Source: JANSXG01 sp024743075
Lineage (GTDB): Bacteria > Planctomycetota > Phycisphaerae > Phycisphaerales > UBA1924
Reading direction: 5' to 3'
DNA length: 64,000 nt
Assembly (NCBI GenBank): GCA_042140185.1
Contig: CP159477.1
Coordinates: 2,790,001 to 2,854,000 of the forward strand
The translations under genes and the position numbers were made by a program. The notes under the pieces were generated by a model, which had not been told where the DNA came from, did no database searches, and saw only the letters and a list, made by a program, of their open reading frames with translations. How positions within the stretch are numbered: position 1 is the stretch's first letter; each line of letters begins with the position of its first letter. This document shows positions 36,942-46,452 of this stretch, in pieces.

Positions 36942-39900
36942 ATGGGATTTCGCCCTACTGCTAAGAAGAACTCGAAGCTCGCGCTCGGCGTGAGCGCCGC
37001 CGCGCTGATGATGCTCGCGGCGGGCCAGGCCGCTTCGGCGGATGTCCGCTGGCTCAACGGCGACACCGTCCGCATCGATGTCGGCTTCGCCCAGCCGGGT
37101 CAGCTCGAGCAGGATCTTCTCGCTCTGGCCAACCGACCCGATGCCAAGCGTGCTCTTGTTCAGTTCGATCAGCCGATCACCAACGCGCAGCGCACCGCTC
37201 TGAGCGATGCGGGCGTGAACCTGCTGCAGTACGCCGGCGACGGCGTGTACTTCGCCTCGCTCGACGCGGGCTCGCTCGACGTCGCGTCGATCCAGAACTC
37301 CGGAGCCGCGCTCAGCGCGGTCTCGGCGATCCAGCCGCAGTGGAAGATGCATCCGCTGCTGATCAACCGAGACATCCCGGGGTACGCGGTGACCGGTCAG
37401 GTCACGAGCGCTCAGCAGGGCGAATTCGCGACGGCCGGCGAGCCGATCGTCGCGGCGTACCTGATGCTGCACCGCGATGCCGACGCGAACGCCGGACGCG
37501 CGATGCTCGAGAACCACGGCGTGTTCGTGGTCGATCGCATGAAGTCGGTCAACGGCTTCGTCATCGAGGCGCCGATGACCGCGATCGAGGCGCTCGCCGG
37601 CGCGGACGATGTGCTGTGGATGGAAGTCGCGCTGCCTCAGTTCTCGACGATGAACGTGCAGAACCGCCAGCTCACCGAGGTGGACTCGCTGGTCGGCTTC
37701 CCGATCGATCTGTCCGGTGAAGGCGTGACGGCGTTCATCTACGACGGCGGACGAGCCCGCGCGTCGCACAACGACTTCGGCGGCCGCGCTTCGACCATCG
37801 ACAGCTCGAACCTGTCGAACCACGCGACCCACGTCGCGGGCACCGTCGGCGCCCAAGGCCCGAACCAGGGTATGGCACCCGATGTCACGATCGTCTCGGC
37901 CGGCTTCGAGTGGAGCAGCGGCGGGATCTTCCTGTACTCCAACCCCGGCGACTTCGAAGCCGACTACGCCAACGCGTTCAACAACTTCGACGCCGATGTG
38001 GCCAACAACTCGATCGGCACCAACACCGCGACCAACGGCTTCCCCTGCTCGATCACCGGCGACTACGGCCTGATGGCGTCGCTCATCGACGGCGCGGTTC
38101 GCGGCTCGCTGACCGACGGCCGCCCGATCCGCATCGTCTGGGCCAACGGCAACGAGCGCCAGAGCAGCAACTGCGGCAACACCTACAACACGACCGCACC
38201 GCCCGCCGGCGCGAAGAACCACATCACCGTCGGCGCGCTCAACGCCAACGACGACAGCATGACCAGCTTTTCCAGCTGGGGCCCGGTCGACGACGGACGC
38301 ATCAAGCCAGACATCTCGGCGCCCGGCTGCGAGCAGGGCGGCGACGGCGGCGTCACCTCGCTCGGTTCTGGAAGCGACTCGTCGTACTCCACGCTGTGCG
38401 GCACCTCGATGGCCTCGCCGACGGTGGCCGGCATCACGGCGCTGCTGCTCGAGCACCATCGCAACCTCAACCCCGGCGCCGAGGACCCGCGCAACTCGAC
38501 GATCAAGTCCATCCTGGCCCAGACCGCCGAAGACCTCGGCAACACGGGCCCGGACTTCCAGTTCGGCTACGGCTCGGTCCGAGCCTCGGACGCGGCGCTG
38601 CTGATGCTCAACCGCAACTACGCGGAGACCGAAGTCGGTCAGGGCAGCTCGGCTCTGTTCCAGGTCACGGTCGCCAACAACTCCCCGTTCAAGGCGACGA
38701 TCGCGTGGGACGACGCACCCGCGGTGCCCAACGTTGACACGGCGCTGGTCAACAACCTCGACCTGGTCGTGACCGACCCGAACGGCGTCCGCCACTACCC
38801 GTGGACGCTCAACCCGGCCAGCCCCGGCTCGCCGGCGACGCAAGACCAGGAAGACAGCGTCAACAACATCGAGCAGGTCTACGTCCCCGACGCCGTCCCC
38901 GGTACGTGGACCGTCGAGATCCGCGGCACGGACGTGCCCGAGGGCTCGCAGCCGGTGTCCGTCGCGACTTCCGGCTCGCTGATCGGCCTGAGCGCCAGCC
39001 TCCAGGGCGGTGTTCCGGATCTTGTCAGCCCGTCCGAGCCGACCACCCTCGATCTCAACGTGATCGCTCGCGGCCAGAACGTCGTCAGCAACTCGGTGCA
39101 GTTGCACTACCGCTTCGACGGCGGTTCGTTCACCACCGTCCCGATGGCCAACACCTTCGGGTTCACCTACTCGGCCGACCTGCCCCCGGCGCCGTGCGAC
39201 GCGAACGTGGAGTTCTTCTTCACGGCCGAGGGATCGATCACCGGACCGATCCAGGTCCCGACCGACGGCGCGTCTGCCCCGTACTCGGTGAACGTCGGCT
39301 CGATCGACACCGTGCTCGAGGACGACCTGTCCACCGACATGGGCTGGACGGTCGGCGCACCCGATGACGATGCCACCACGGGCATCTGGGAACGGGTCGA
39401 CCCGGTCGGCACCGGCGCTCAGCCCGGCGACGCCCTGTTCGGCACGCTCTGCTGGGTCACCGGTCAGCACCCCGGCGGCGGCGACGGCGCCAACGACATC
39501 GACGGCGGCAAGACCACCCTCATCAGCCCGATGTACGACTTCAGCGACTACGGCCCCGGCGAGCTGACCTTCAGCTACTGGCGCTGGTACTCCAACTCCT
39601 CCGGCGCGAGCCCGAACGCCGACATCTTCGTCATCGATATCTCCGACGACGGCGGCGCGACCTGGACCAACCTCGAGACCGTCGGTCCCGACGGCGGCCA
39701 GGTCAACGGCGGCTGGTTCCAGAACGAGTTCGATCCGGCCGACTTCGTCTCGCTGACCGACTCGGTCATGCTCCGCTTCGTCGCGTCCGACGAGGGTGAC
39801 GGCTCGCTGGTCGAGGCCGCCATCGACGGACTGAAGGTAGACGCCGAGACCTGCGTGGACGGCTCGCCGGACTGCCCGGCCGATGTTGACGGCAGCGGCA

Positions 39901-40040
39901 GCATCGACCTCGCCGACCTCAACCTCGTGCTCGGTTCGTTCGGTCAGACCACGGATCAGGGCGACACCAACGACGACGGCGTCGTTGACCTCGCCGACCT
40001 GAACACCGTGCTCGGCGCATTCGGCACCTCCTGCGAGTAA
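36942..40040 (+). CDS. Secreted subtilisin-family (S8) protease with dockerin module
   Basis: 1032 residues, preceded by a strong ribosome site. Signal peptide to about residue 33, then a 200-residue prodomain-like region. The S8 catalytic domain holds Asp268 in FIYDGG, His297 in NHATHVAG and Ser489 in CGTSMASP. After it come beta domains: a YSNPP/P-domain-like part with IAWDDAPAVPN and TWTVEIRG, and a jelly-roll ending near residue 960 with WRWYSNSSG and DISDDGGATW. The protein ends in two EF-hand/dockerin-like repeats, DVDGSGSIDLADLNLVLGSFG and DTNDDGVVDLADLNTVLGAFG, with Cys on both sides. It would hydrolyse proteins outside the cell or be anchored there by the terminal module. Followed by a strong terminator. 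Confidence 0.92.
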   Translation: MGFRPTAKKNSKLALGVSAAALMMLAAGQAASADVRWLNGDTVRIDVGFAQPGQLEQDLLALANRPDAKRALVQFDQPITNAQRTALSDAGVNLLQYAGDGVYFASLDAGSLDVASIQNSGAALSAVSAIQPQWKMHPLLINRDIPGYAVTGQVTSAQQGEFATAGEPIVAAYLMLHRDADANAGRAMLENHGVFVVDRMKSVNGFVIEAPMTAIEALAGADDVLWMEVALPQFSTMNVQNRQLTEVDSLVGFPIDLSGEGVTAFIYDGGRARASHNDFGGRASTIDSSNLSNHATHVAGTVGAQGPNQGMAPDVTIVSAGFEWSSGGIFLYSNPGDFEADYANAFNNFDADVANNSIGTNTATNGFPCSITGDYGLMASLIDGAVRGSLTDGRPIRIVWANGNERQSSNCGNTYNTTAPPAGAKNHITVGALNANDDSMTSFSSWGPVDDGRIKPDISAPGCEQGGDGGVTSLGSGSDSSYSTLCGTSMASPTVAGITALLLEHHRNLNPGAEDPRNSTIKSILAQTAEDLGNTGPDFQFGYGSVRASDAALLMLNRNYAETEVGQGSSALFQVTVANNSPFKATIAWDDAPAVPNVDTALVNNLDLVVTDPNGVRHYPWTLNPASPGSPATQDQEDSVNNIEQVYVPDAVPGTWTVEIRGTDVPEGSQPVSVATSGSLIGLSASLQGGVPDLVSPSEPTTLDLNVIARGQNVVSNSVQLHYRFDGGSFTTVPMANTFGFTYSADLPPAPCDANVEFFFTAEGSITGPIQVPTDGASAPYSVNVGSIDTVLEDDLSTDMGWTVGAPDDDATTGIWERVDPVGTGAQPGDALFGTLCWVTGQHPGGGDGANDIDGGKTTLISPMYDFSDYGPGELTFSYWRWYSNSSGASPNADIFVIDISDDGGATWTNLETVGPDGGQVNGGWFQNEFDPADFVSLTDSVMLRFVASDEGDGSLVEAAIDGLKVDAETCVDGSPDCPADVDGSGSIDLADLNLVLGSFGQTTDQGDTNDDGVVDLADLNTVLGAFGTSCE

Positions 40041-40078
40041 TCGCTCGCCGGATCCGCTCAGCGGATGCACAAGTTCTC

Positions 40079-40110
40079 AAGGCCCCGCCCATCACCGGCG
40101 GGGCCTTTTT
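40079..40110 (+). terminator. Rho-independent terminator of the S8 protease
   Basis: AAGGCCCCGCC (40079-40089) pairs with GGCGGGGCCTT (40097-40107) over a CATCACC loop and runs into a T tract. Confidence 0.9.
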
Positions 40111-40143
40111 CGTGCGCGGGTACACTTGCCAGCGGAGATCACC

Positions 40144-40641
40144 ATGAACGATGAATCAACGACGCACGACATCTGGCTCGGGCCGCACGCCATCGACACC
40201 GAGCGCCTGCTGCTGATCGTGGTCGGGGCACACCTCCGCGCGGAGGTTGCCGATCGCCCGCTGGCGTACGCGCTCCGTGATCGCGTGAACCGCTGGCTCG
40301 ACGATCACGCGAACACGCCCGACAGCCACCGTCCGGATGTCATGGTCTGCACCGACATCTGGTACCTCAACAACGAGGAACTGCGATCGCGTCCGACCAT
40401 CTCCATCGGGGGCCCCGGCGTGAACGCTCTGGCTGCTTATCTCGCCGACCGGCTGGAAACCGCCTTCGTTGTCGAGGATGTGCTGGCGGTCCAGATCGAT
40501 CTCGACTTCGTCGACCCCGTCGCGAGCTGCTGGGGGACGACCCACGGCTCGACGAAAGCCGCGATCGACGCGTTCTGCGAGCGCTATCTCGAGGCGTTCC
40601 TCGAGGACGCGATGAAGCGGACCGAAGCACCCGACGGGTGA
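40144..40641 (+). CDS. Conserved-looking cytoplasmic protein of unknown function
   Basis: 165 residues, started at the ATG behind GCGGAG; an upstream ATG adds six residues. The protein is soluble with no signal peptide: IDTERLLLIVVGAHLRAE, VMVCTDIWYLNN, RPTISIGGPGVNALAAYLAD, WGTTHGSTKAAIDAFCERYL. The alternation of strands and helices and the glycine-rich SIGGPGVN segment suggest a small alpha/beta fold that may bind a nucleotide or phosphate, but I do not recognise a family. It ends 3 bp before the mnmE stop (convergent). Confidence 0.55.
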   Translation: MNDESTTHDIWLGPHAIDTERLLLIVVGAHLRAEVADRPLAYALRDRVNRWLDDHANTPDSHRPDVMVCTDIWYLNNEELRSRPTISIGGPGVNALAAYLADRLETAFVVEDVLAVQIDLDFVDPVASCWGTTHGSTKAAIDAFCERYLEAFLEDAMKRTEAPDG

Positions 40642-40644
40642 GCG

Positions 40645-42048
40645 CTATTTACCCACGCAGAAGGTCGCGAAGACGCGACCGATGACATCGTCCGGGCTGA
40701 TCCGCCCGGCGATCGAGCCGATGCCATCGAGCGCATCACGCAGCGCGCCGGCGACCAGTTCCACATCGGCGAGGTGGCGCTCGCCGGCGGCGTGTCGAGC
40801 GGTGGCGATGGCGTCGTCGAGCGCGCTCAGCGTCTGGCGCAGTGCGAGCCGATGGCGCGGCAGGAGTGCCGCAGAGGCATCGGCGTCTGTCGCGGAGCGC
40901 GAGGACTCGTCGAGCGCGTCGGCGATGGCGCGGCGCAGGGCGCCCAGGTTCCGACCGTCGATGGCGCAGACGGCAAGCCCCTCGACGACCTCGCCGGCGA
41001 AAAGGTCGGCTTTGGTGCGCACGCGGAGAACGGGAGCGTCCGAAGGCAGTCGTGCGCCCAGCGCGAAGTCGGCGTCGGGGTCGCACAGCACGACCACATC
41101 CGCCCGCTCGATCTCGGTCCATGCCGCCGACTGGCCGAGCTGATCGAGCGAAGAAGCCGCTGCGAGCTCGTCGTCGAGGCCGGCAAGATCCACAAGTGAG
41201 CACTCGGTGACGCCCCAGGGCGATTCGGACCGGGGCACGATCTCGGTGTCCTCGGCGATGGCGTCGCGAGTCGTGCCGCGGGTCTCGGAGACGATGGCGC
41301 GTTCGCGTCCGAGCAGGGCGTTGAACAGCGTGGACTTGCCCGCGTTGGGCACACCCGCGAGCACCACGCGAGGTCGCCCGGAGTCTTCCTGCCTCGACGG
41401 CTCCGGGCCGAGCAGCGCCGCGACGCGAGCGCGCTGGTCGGTCAGTCGATCGTTCAGATCGTCCGGCCCGATCGCCACGACGTCCTCCTCTTCGGTGAAG
41501 TCGATGCCGGCCTCCACGAGCGCGAGCGCGGTCGCGAGCTCGTCGGCGATGGCGCGGTACCGGACTCCGGTTTCGCCCGCGAGCAGCTGCTGCGCAGCCG
41601 CGTGCTCGCTCGCGGAGCGGGCGGCGATCATCGCGCGAACGCCCTCGGCTTGCTCGGCGGTCATCCGGCCGTTCAGGAAGGCCCGCGCACTGAACTCGCC
41701 GGGGTCTGCACTGCGCACGCCGTCGCTGCTCAGAATCAGGTCGAGCGCGCGACGCGTCAGCAGCGGGTTCCCGGGCAACTGGATCTCGCAGGCGTCTTCG
41801 CCGGTGTAAGAGCCCGGCGCGGGGAAGGTGGCCACGATGACGTCGAGCCGCCCGGCCGGCTTGTTCGCGTCGTCCTCGCGGGGGATGAGCATCGTCGCGC
41901 GACGGACACCCCGCGCGGGACGGCGCGGCGGTTCGTCGAGCAAGCGGTCGACGGCACTGAACGCGTCCGGCCCGGAGAGCCGGATCATCGCGCGCCTCGA
42001 GCGCTCGAAACCGGTCGCGATCGCGACGATGGTGTCGCCGAGGCGCAC
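40645..42048 (-). CDS. mnmE: tRNA modification GTPase MnmE
   Basis: 467 residues. With MnmG it makes the cmnm5 group at U34 of tRNAs. An N-terminal THF-binding domain (YTGEDACEIQ, LNGRMTAEQAEG) is followed by the helical domain and the inserted G domain: P-loop GVPNAGKST, G2/G3 around TRGTTRDAI and DLAGLDDE, a G4-like RTKADLF. The C-terminal FCVGK is the characteristic Cys motif. The G3 DLAGLDD differs from the usual DTAGLR, and a helix is inserted after it. It starts 5 bp after yidC on the same strand. Confidence 0.95.
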   Translation of the reverse strand: MRLGDTIVAIATGFERSRRAMIRLSGPDAFSAVDRLLDEPPRRPARGVRRATMLIPREDDANKPAGRLDVIVATFPAPGSYTGEDACEIQLPGNPLLTRRALDLILSSDGVRSADPGEFSARAFLNGRMTAEQAEGVRAMIAARSASEHAAAQQLLAGETGVRYRAIADELATALALVEAGIDFTEEEDVVAIGPDDLNDRLTDQRARVAALLGPEPSRQEDSGRPRVVLAGVPNAGKSTLFNALLGRERAIVSETRGTTRDAIAEDTEIVPRSESPWGVTECSLVDLAGLDDELAAASSLDQLGQSAAWTEIERADVVVLCDPDADFALGARLPSDAPVLRVRTKADLFAGEVVEGLAVCAIDGRNLGALRRAIADALDESSRSATDADASAALLPRHRLALRQTLSALDDAIATARHAAGERHLADVELVAGALRDALDGIGSIAGRISPDDVIGRVFATFCVGK

Positions 42049-42052
42049 CGGC

Positions 42053-44436
42053 TCAGTCCCGCTTCTTGTAGCGGTTCTTGGCCCGCTGCTCCTGCACGCG
42101 CTGGCGCTTGGACTGCCCCGGCGCGGTGGCGGTGTTGCGGACCCGCTTGGGCTTCTTCTGCTTGGGCTGGTAGCTGCGCTCGTCGGGGTGCTTGTCGAGT
42201 TCGAGCGTGTCGATGTGCGCCCGGATCCACTTGCCCTCGATGATCGCGAAGCAGGAGTTGGTCACGAAGTACAGCGTCAGCGCCGCCGGGGCGGTGTACA
42301 TGAACACCGGGAACAGGACGACCATCATGACCTTGATCATCTTCTGCTGGGCGCGCTGCTCGTCGGTCATCGTCGCCGAGGGCGGCGGGGACATGTACTT
42401 CTGCTGGATGAAGAACACCAGCCCGAGCAGCAGCGGGAGGATGTTGATCGAGTCGATCTGGCCCAGCATCCACACGGGGAAGCCGTTCCCGAGTGGGATG
42501 AACTGGTCGCTCCGCGCGAGATCGGCCAGGAACAGCCATTCGCCGCCGGAGATCGTCTGAAAGATGCCGAAGAACGCCGGCTCGTGGCGGAGCTCGTGAT
42601 TCATGTACAGCATCGCGTAGAGCGCGATCCAGATCGGCGACTGCAGGAACATGGGCAGGCAGCCGAGCGCGCCCGTGTACGACACGCCCTCGGAGCGGAA
42701 GAGCTTTTGCTGTTCCTGCATCATCTTCTGACGGTCGTTCTTGTACTTCTCCTGCAGCTTCTTGAGCTTCGGCTGGACGCGCTGCATGTCCTTGGCGAAC
42801 TTCTGGATGCCGATCTGCGATCGCTTGAACACCGGGTGCAGGATCGTCCGCACGACGAGCACCAGCAGGATGATCGCCAGCACCAGTCGAACACCACGTA
42901 GTCGTGGAAGATCCGGAGCACGAACAGCAGCAGGTTGCCGAGCCACTCGAAGGTGCAGAAGGCGCACATGCCGCCGATGTTGTAGACGACGATCTCGGTG
43001 AGCTGGAGCCCGGCGATGCGCGGGTCTTCCTGGTTGGCGAGGCCCCGCTCGTCGAGCGGGCCGGCGTAGGTGCCGAAGCTCAAATCGCGCGACGAAGCCG
43101 GTGCCGCCTCGACCTGGGACGACGTGATACGCATCGACAGGCGCCCCTTGCCGTCGTTCGCGCCGTTGGGGAGCACGACCGGGTCCACGCGACCGACCAT
43201 GTCAAACGCCTTGTCGCCGGGGCTCGCCGGATCGAGCAGGGGGTGGATGATCATGCCGAAGTAGCGGTTTGTCTGGGCGAACCAGACGAGCTCATCGGCC
43301 CCGCCGAACGGTTTGCGCGGCGGCCACATCGAATCCGGCGCCATCTGGTTGTTCTGGGCCTTCCGGACGTCATCCAGCACGTTCGTCAGGCGCTTCAGGC
43401 GACCGTCGGCCTCGACCTGCGGATCCTGCCAGCCCTGCTGGGCGGTCAGCGTGTAGCCGTAGCGGATACGCTGCATCGACAGCAGTGAGTAGCCGGTCTT
43501 GTCGCGCTCGAGATCGAGCGGGCCTTCCTGCACCCACGCGAAGGTCAGCGGCTGGTCGGTCAGGTTCTCGACGCGCTGTTCGACGGCGATGTCGTAACTG
43601 TTCGGCTTGACCTCGTACGAACGGACCACGCGCACAACGACTTGACCGGAGGCGTTCTCGATCTCGGCGATCATCTCGCCGGGCCGGTCACCGGCGCGCC
43701 AGAGCTGGCCGTTGATGCCGCCGAAGAGATCGACCCGCTGGTCTTCGACCAGCATCGCCACCGCCGCGAGAGGGACGAGGCGGTAGGTCACCGTCGAGCC
43801 GTCGGCCTGGGTCACCGGCTGCTCGCCGAAGTTCGTGAGTACGAACTGGCCCTCGGCCTCGATGTCGGTCTCACCGGCCTGCCGGCGTTCGCGGGCCGCG
43901 ACGAGATCGCTGGCGGTCTCGAACTCCTTGTTCAGCAGGATGCGCTTCACGCCCGCGCCGAGGTATGTCAACTCGACTTCGAGGTTGTAGTCGGAATCGA
44001 AGTACGGGCTGCCGAGCGTCGCGGCGACCGAGTCCTGCGGGTTCGGCCCGAAGACCCGCGCACGCAAACCATCGAATAGCCCATCGCCGGTCACCGGCTG
44101 CGTCGGCTGAACCTCGCCTTCGTCCGGGGCACCGATCAGTGGTGTCGTCGGGCCGTCCGGGTCGACGGATTCGGGCACCTCGTCCGCCGGTGTCTCGGGC
44201 TGGTCGGCGTCCACCGGCTCGGTCGTGTCGGGCTGATCGACCGGCGTCCGCTCCTCGGCGGTCGCATCGACCGCGTCGTCCGCGCCCGTCTGGTCGACCT
44301 GCTGGGTCTGAGCGGCGCGGTTCTTGACCTGGCTCTGGGAATTCTGGAACAGAGCGAAGACGATCCCGATCGCTCCGGCCAGCACGATGATCGGGATCAG
44401 GATCCGGAGCGGTGAGTTCTTTTTGGCTGCGGGCAT
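42053..44436 (-). CDS. yidC: Membrane protein insertase YidC with one frame break
   Basis: About 795 residues when one missing base near 42883 is restored (VVFDW-x-LAIILLVLVVR). The start is the ATG giving MPAAKKNSPLR, then the first transmembrane helix (about 12-30). An acidic, Thr/Pro/Asp-rich linker (about 35-120) and a large periplasmic beta-supersandwich domain (about 125-500) follow. The insertase core, with the typical LHPVFKRSQ, GCLPMFLQSPIWIALY and basic C-terminal tail KKPKRVRNT, lies after the break. YidC inserts and folds inner-membrane proteins with or without SecYEG. The break separates the periplasmic domain from the essential core, so it must be an artefact if the organism lives. 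MnmE follows after 4 bp. Confidence 0.9.
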
Positions 44437-44602
44437 AGCGATTCGATCTGAAACCCGGCACCGCGTGGGCGATGGGTCAAGGTTTGGAGGGCGATGCGGA
44501 GCAAACAGCACCGCCTCGCACCTTCGAGGGGGCCGTCGCTGCAGGAACGAAGACTGTACATCAGCACGACGCGAAGCGTCGCGCGATCAGCGGTGAAACC
44601 GC

Positions 44603-45400
44603 TCAGCGACCTTCGTACAGCCGGTCGGCGAGCCAGTCGGTGAGTTCCGGGATCTCCCGGATCTTCTCCGCCGTCGCGTCCACGTCGTACTCGACCCGGT
44701 GGAACTCGACCCGGTCCTTGTGCATCACGATGTACGCGGCACGCGGGTCGTGGTCGCGCGGCTGGCCCACGCTCCCGACGTTGATGATCGCCTTCTCGCC
44801 CTCAAGGAACTTGTAGGTCGAGTTGTCCCCCACTTCCGCCGGGGGATAAAAGTCGGGCTCGTCGGTAAACACACCCGGAACGTGGGAGTGGCCCACGATC
44901 GCGACGCCGTCGACGAGGTCGAACAGCGACTTCATCTTGTCGGGGCTGTTGATCGCGTCGTCGGGGAAGATGTACTCGTTGATCGGGCGACGGGGAGAGC
45001 CGTGGACCGCCAGTACCGGCTTTTCCGACTCCGTGCCGACCGATTCCGAACCGTTCATCAGCACGCGAACTCGCAGGCGACCCAGGAAGCGGTAGCGCTG
45101 GTTGCGCAGGTCCACATCCTCGACCTTGTCGAACTGCTCGCGGGTCCAGTAGGCCGCGGCTTCGGCACCGGGGTTGAAGTTCGTCGGCTCGTAGAGGACC
45201 GCGAAGTCGTGGTTGCCCAAGAGCGACCACTCGCAGTGCTCGGCGACGAGGTCCACGCATTCGAGGGGTTCCGGGCCGTAGCCGATGATGTCACCGAGGC
45301 AGATAATCCGTTTGACATCCTTGGTGCGGATGTCGTCCAGCACCGTGCGCAACGCTTCGGCATTGCCGTGGATATCGCTGATGACGGCCGTCGGAAACAC
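44603..45400 (-). CDS. Calcineurin-like metallophosphoesterase
   Basis: 265 residues from a GTG start behind GGAG. Metal-ligand motifs of the family are in order: AVISDIHGNAEAL (D-x-H), CLGDIIGYGP (GD), LLGNHDFA (GNHD), then AVHGSPRRPINEYIF and VGHSHVPGVF (GH-x-H), and INVGSVGQPRDHDPRAAY. It matches the YfcE/protein-phosphatase-like subgroup that acts on small phosphodiesters or phosphoproteins; the substrate is unknown. Divergent from clpP across about 400 bp; two short GAA-looped hairpins near its end (about 44565-44603) may help stop transcription. Confidence 0.85.
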   Translation of the reverse strand: MFPTAVISDIHGNAEALRTVLDDIRTKDVKRIICLGDIIGYGPEPLECVDLVAEHCEWSLLGNHDFAVLYEPTNFNPGAEAAAYWTREQFDKVEDVDLRNQRYRFLGRLRVRVLMNGSESVGTESEKPVLAVHGSPRRPINEYIFPDDAINSPDKMKSLFDLVDGVAIVGHSHVPGVFTDEPDFYPPAEVGDNSTYKFLEGEKAIINVGSVGQPRDHDPRAAYIVMHKDRVEFHRVEYDVDATAEKIREIPELTDWLADRLYEGR

Positions 45401-45802
45401 GAGAAACTCCCAAATCCTGCGGGCGAACGGGGTTGGGTCCGCACCGGGGGACGGAGCAGACTACCAGCGTGGGGCGGGGCGTGCTACGCCGGAGTGCCCG
45501 AGACGAGAATCGGCCCGAACGGACCCCGCGATGAATCGCGAATTGCCAGCGGAGCTCAGACGGTGCGGAGAGGGGTTCGGGGAGATTCCGGATCGGGCTT
45601 GCCCGCCCCCCTCTCGCGACTATGATCCGGCTCGATTGTCGCCCGGTCGGGTTTCAGGCTTCACGCCACGCCCGGATCGGCCGATAAACGGCTCTGCCCG
45701 CCCTTTCTGGCGGGGATCGGCCCAAGCCGGTCCGCTCTCTCACCCACCACCCTCCGCCCGGTCGCCCTCGGCCCGGGCGGGCTCAACAGGACACGACGCC
45801 CC
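45401..45802. other. Divergent intergenic region before clpP
   Basis: About 400 bases with no supported gene. It contains a plausible rightward promoter (45599-45626) and the untranslated leader of the first clpP gene; a leftward start for the phosphoesterase is expected near 45420. Confidence 0.5.
45599..45626 (+). promoter_or_regulatory. Candidate promoter for the clpP pair
   Basis: TTGCCC (45599-45604) and TATGAT (45621-45626) are 16 bases apart and about 180 bases before the first clpP start. The -10 element is a 5/6 match. Confidence 0.4.
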
Positions 45803-46384
45803 ATGGCTGTTCAGTACCAGCGCACCCGGGAAATGACGATCGACGAGCTTCTGCTCGAAAACCGCGTGGTCTTCCTCTTCGGGGAAATCCACCAGGCGTC
45901 GGCGGCCCGCGTGATCATGCAGATGCTCTACCTGGAGAACCAGAAGAAGGGCCAGGACATCAACTTCTATATCAACAGCCCCGGCGGCGTCGTGGACGAC
46001 ACCCTGGCCATCTACGACACCATGCGATTCCTGTCCTCCAAGGTCGCCACCTACTGCATCGGCCGGGCCTACTCCGGTGCCTCCCTGCTGCTCGCCGCCG
46101 GCGAGAAAGGCAAGCGCTACATCCTGCCCAACGCCAAGGTCATGATCCACCAGCCCTACGGCGGCGTGACCGGCCAGTCGGCGGACATCCAGATCCAGGC
46201 TCAGCAGATCATCAAGGACAAGAACCGGCTCAACGAGATCTTCGCCAAGCACACCGGCCAGTCGGTCGAGCAGGTCAAGAAGGACGCCGAGCGCGACAAG
46301 TACTTCGACTCCGGCGAGGCCAAGGCCTACGGCCTGGTGGACGAGGTCATCGACCTCCCCGAGGAGTCCCCGCCCAAGTCCTGA
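45803..46384 (+). CDS. clpP: ATP-dependent Clp protease proteolytic subunit, copy 1
   Basis: 193 residues. A serine peptidase that forms the barrel chamber of ClpXP/ClpAP. The catalytic triad is Ser91 in AYSGAS, His116 in MIHQP and Asp165 in ERDKYF. The usual Ser-Met-Gly is changed to Ser-Gly-Ala, which is uncommon. The N-terminal axial loop has RTREMTIDELLLENRVVFLFGEI; the handle contains KDKNRLNEIFAKHTG. Followed on the same strand by a second clpP after 68 bp, so the two may form a mixed-subunit barrel. It diverges considerably from copy 2, so this is an old duplication. Confidence 0.93.
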   Translation: MAVQYQRTREMTIDELLLENRVVFLFGEIHQASAARVIMQMLYLENQKKGQDINFYINSPGGVVDDTLAIYDTMRFLSSKVATYCIGRAYSGASLLLAAGEKGKRYILPNAKVMIHQPYGGVTGQSADIQIQAQQIIKDKNRLNEIFAKHTGQSVEQVKKDAERDKYFDSGEAKAYGLVDEVIDLPEESPPKS

Positions 46385-46452
46385 GGCCCGCCCTCCCCGC
46401 TCGACGCTCGCCCGTTCTTTTCTCCCCAGACCTCGCTCGGAATACACACCCG

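Noticed and set aside
36921..40070. Very long open frame on the strand opposite the S8 protease
   Set aside because: It is Arg/Val/Asp/Gly-biased with no domains, and mirrors codon use of a clearly real secreted protease; a shadow of high G+C coding.
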